NCBI RefSeq assembly: GCF_000423105.1
Contig: NZ_KE383978.1
Coordinates: 373,209 to 437,208 of the forward strand
Source of the DNA: Halalkalibacillus halophilus DSM 18494
Lineage (GTDB): Bacteria; Bacillota; Bacilli; Bacillales; Alkalibacillaceae
Length of the DNA stretch: 64,000 nucleotides
Direction of reading: 5' to 3'
The position numbers and the translations under genes are program-made. This document shows, one piece after another, positions 61,906 to 64,000 of this stretch. Under the pieces are notes generated by a model. It was not told the DNA's origin. It saw only the letters and a program-made list of their open reading frames with translations, and made no database searches. Each line of letters starts with the position of its first letter. Positions within the stretch are counted from its first letter, which is position 1.

Positions 61906-62856
61906 ATGACAATCGTGTTAGGAATTGATGGTGGCGGTACAAAAACAAAAGCGGTTTTAGCGGATGAAAAGGGAGTAGTTCATGCGTCAGTTGAAGTAGG
62001 GGGGACGAACCCAAATGGAGTGGCCGAAGTTGTACTTCGTGAGCGTGCAGAAACGATTTTCGCTAAACTAGAAGCAGAGCAACCTACATTATATCAGGAA
62101 GTTTCCTTTGGATTCGCCGGAATTGCAGGCGTTGGAGACTCTCGTAAGAAAAGTTTGTTGGAAGATATTTTTCGAAAAGAAGTAGACGGGAAATTCCCAA
62201 TGCAAGTGGAGAATGATGGTGTGAATGCCTTATTTGCCGGAACACTGGGGGAACCAGGAATTGTTCAAATTGCAGGAACAGGATCGATTACTTTTGGTGT
62301 AAATGACGATGGGAAACATATAAGAGTTGGTGGTTGGGGTTATTTAATAGGAGATGAAGGAAGCGGTTTTGAAGTGGGGCGTCATGCTTTGAAAGCTGTT
62401 TTTCAAGGATTTGATGGAAAAATAGAAGCGAACGTTTTGACCGCAAAGTTGCTTCGTCATTTTGAAGTCTCTGAAGTTCCAGAATTAATTCCTCACATTT
62501 ATCAAGTGGAAAGTCCACGTACAACGATTGCTTCCTTAAGTAAAATTGTTTTAGAATCTTTTGATGAAGGAGACGATGTGGCGGAAGGAATAATTGACGA
62601 TGCTGTTGGAGAGTTAGCCCGTTCGATTCTTACAATGTTAGACCAACATTTTGTCGGAAAACAATTAGTGGTTTTGGCAGGTGGAATGTTTGTCAGAAGA
62701 GATGTGATTGTTTCGAAGTTGCAAGAAAGACTAGGGGCGCGAGCTGATTTGAAGGCGTTGCAACTAGAACCAGTAGCAGGGGCAGTGATCTCCGCATTGA
62801 AAGCTGTGAATGTGCCAGTAGAAGCGGGATTTGAGTCAACATTTTTCAGTGGGTGA
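61906..62856 (+). CDS. BadF/BcrA-type N-acetylglucosamine/muramic acid kinase
   Basis: A 316-residue ASKHA-fold kinase. LGIDGGGTKTKAVLADEKG (phosphate 1), FGFAGIAGVGDSRK, VENDGVNALFAG, IAGTGSITFG and GGWGYLIGDEGSGFEVGR are typical of GlcNAc/MurNAc kinases (NagK, MurK). It probably phosphorylates amino sugars from cell-wall turnover. The frame extends to 61861, inside the VanZ-like gene; GAGGAAGAGGTTGAAG before ATG 61906 decides. The following hydrolase suits muropeptide recycling. Confidence 0.85.
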   Translation: MTIVLGIDGGGTKTKAVLADEKGVVHASVEVGGTNPNGVAEVVLRERAETIFAKLEAEQPTLYQEVSFGFAGIAGVGDSRKKSLLEDIFRKEVDGKFPMQVENDGVNALFAGTLGEPGIVQIAGTGSITFGVNDDGKHIRVGGWGYLIGDEGSGFEVGRHALKAVFQGFDGKIEANVLTAKLLRHFEVSEVPELIPHIYQVESPRTTIASLSKIVLESFDEGDDVAEGIIDDAVGELARSILTMLDQHFVGKQLVVLAGGMFVRRDVIVSKLQERLGARADLKALQLEPVAGAVISALKAVNVPVEAGFESTFFSG

Positions 62857-62871
62857 AAGGTAGGGGGATAT

Positions 62872-63915
62872 ATGCAATTTGATCGAGTGGAACGAATTTT
62901 AGAAGAAGCTGTTGAGAATGGGAGACTGCCAGGCTTTGCTGTGGCAGTTGTCTCGAGTGATCAGATTTATTTTGAAAAATACAGTGGTATTTTACATCAA
63001 AATTCACTTGAGAGTGTAACAGATGACTCCTTGTTTGACTTGGCTTCTTTAACAAAAGTGGTTGCAACCTTGCCTGCGATTCTGAAGTTGGTGGGTGAGG
63101 GGCAAGTCGTGTTAACGGATTTAGTAAAAGATTATTTGCCTGATTTTGAATCAGAAGAAATAACCGTGAAAGACTTGCTCCAACACCGGAGTGGATTACC
63201 TGCTCATATCCCTTTTCATGAAGAAAAAATTACAGCTCGCCATCAAGTGATCGAGAAGATTAACGAACAAGTTGATCAAATGGAGGGCGAGCGTAAGGTT
63301 ATATATAGCGATTTGAATTTTATTTTATTGAAATTTTTGGCTGAAGAGGTGAGTGGGGAGGATTTTGAGGCCTATGTAAGTAGAGAAATCTTTCAAACGC
63401 TTCAGATGCATACTGCTATGTTTAATCCCTTGGAAAAAGGCTTTGCTGAAGGGGAAATAGCAGCAACCGAACAGAAATTAGAGGGGTCGAGTTTTATCAG
63501 AGGAGAAGTCCATGATGAGAATGCACGGTCATTCGAAGGCGTTTCAGGTCATGCAGGGTTGTTTTCACGATTAAGTGACTTGATTGTGTATGCACAGGCG
63601 TGGTTAAGAAGAGAAGCGGCGTTTAGTAGTGAGGAACTTTTGCAGCAAACGATGACAGATGTTGTTCATGGTAAGCAAACACGCGGACTAGGCTGGCAAT
63701 TTAATCGCGGTATCGAAATCATGGGGAGAAACTTTTCAGCAGAAAGCTTCGGACACACTGGGTTTACTGGAACGTCGATATGGTTTGATGAATCCTTGAG
63801 GTTTGCGGTCGTCTTGCTTACGAACCGTGTGCATTTCGGGCGAAGTAATGATATTTCCGGGCTTCGAAAAGAGTTACATGATGAGATTTATTCCGTGATG
63901 GGTTCTGGTGAGTGA
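62872..63915 (+). CDS. Beta-lactamase-fold serine hydrolase (YbbE/esterase type)
   Basis: A 347-residue protein of the class C beta-lactamase/penicillin-binding fold. SLTK (nucleophile Ser and Lys, in DLASLTKVVATL) and the Tyr motif YSDLN (VIYSDLNFILLK) are present; HTGFTG near the C-terminus replaces the KTG box, as in esterases and DD-peptidases. No signal peptide is visible. Bacillus YbbE, a relative, lies in the muropeptide recycling cluster, and the adjacent amino-sugar kinase supports that setting. AGGTAGGGGG precedes the ATG. Substrate not known. Confidence 0.82.
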   Translation: MQFDRVERILEEAVENGRLPGFAVAVVSSDQIYFEKYSGILHQNSLESVTDDSLFDLASLTKVVATLPAILKLVGEGQVVLTDLVKDYLPDFESEEITVKDLLQHRSGLPAHIPFHEEKITARHQVIEKINEQVDQMEGERKVIYSDLNFILLKFLAEEVSGEDFEAYVSREIFQTLQMHTAMFNPLEKGFAEGEIAATEQKLEGSSFIRGEVHDENARSFEGVSGHAGLFSRLSDLIVYAQAWLRREAAFSSEELLQQTMTDVVHGKQTRGLGWQFNRGIEIMGRNFSAESFGHTGFTGTSIWFDESLRFAVVLLTNRVHFGRSNDISGLRKELHDEIYSVMGSGE

Positions 63916-63944
63916 TTAGGTTCTGTGATTAGGGTTCAGAAGGT

Positions 63945-64000
63945 TCAATCGGTATTCGGAGAGTCAATCAACCGTTAGGGAGCATCAATCAACCGTTAGA
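63945..64000. repeat. Short tandem array at the window edge
   Basis: TCAATC recurs at 63945, 63964 and 63985; the last two units (TCAATCAACCGTTAG) are 21 bp apart. The array continues beyond the window. Confidence 0.65.

Overview
This is a low-GC Firmicutes chromosome segment, most like a Bacillaceae member. The evidence is strong AGGAGG-type ribosome sites, CcpA-type cre boxes, Bacillus-style gene sets (PgcA, MdxEFG/MsmX, ROK glucokinase) and many GTG/TTG starts. Very acidic lipoprotein linkers and the TRAP and TTT transporters hint at a moderately halophilic or alkaliphilic species, but I cannot name a genus. I saw no rRNA, tRNA, CRISPR array, prophage or transposase.

Layout. 0-5.8 kb: end of a UDP-glucose dehydrogenase gene, phosphoglucomutase, a zinc-ribbon membrane protein and an unusual 914-residue three-domain hydrolase. 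5.8-8.9 kb (minus): IclR regulator, amino-acid permease and creatininase-family amidohydrolase. 9-13.8 kb: oligo-1,6-glucosidase, a second zinc-ribbon paralogue, a Fic AMP-transferase and a ROK glucokinase. 13.9-22.2 kb: an acid-sugar module (DeoR regulator, DUF1537 kinase, two PdxA-like dehydrogenases, TctCBA transporter, AEC permease) bracketed by near-identical terminators. 22.3-32.9 kb: maltodextrin locus (Pgi and neopullulanase on minus; MdxE, F, G, GH31 glucosidase and MalR on plus). 33.2-41.7 kb: an operon joining 2-keto-3-deoxygluconate catabolism (KdgK, KDPG aldolase, TRAP transporter) to ribulose-monophosphate enzymes (HxlA-like, HxlB-like) and RpiA. 43.6-50.7 kb: a decaying zone in which four adjacent minus-strand genes and an AtoE-type transporter all carry disabling lesions, with an intact EamA exporter between them. 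50.8-57.3 kb: envelope and small membrane proteins, including a third zinc-ribbon paralogue next to a TcaA-like protein. 57.7-64 kb: a monooxygenase/methyltransferase pair, the MsmX-like ATPase, a VanZ-like protein, an amino-sugar kinase and a beta-lactamase-fold hydrolase.

How the genes work together. The maltodextrin genes form a nearly complete route: MdxEFG import powered by the distant MsmX-like ATPase, cleavage by neopullulanase, oligo-1,6-glucosidase and GH31 alpha-glucosidase, then glucokinase and Pgi. PgcA and the dehydrogenase lead from glucose phosphates to UDP-glucuronate. Two other transport-linked acid-sugar pathways have their own repressors with recognisable palindromic operators. 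Each of the three substrate-binding-protein genes is followed by an intercistronic hairpin.

The least explained features are the RuMP enzymes inside a keto-deoxy-gluconate operon, the tandem PdxA pair with a changed metal-site residue, the three-domain protein, the local inversion in the AtoE pseudogene, and five intergenic arrays with a unit of about 20-21 bp. Starts were moved from the longest reading frame wherever a Shine-Dalgarno site decided the matter.
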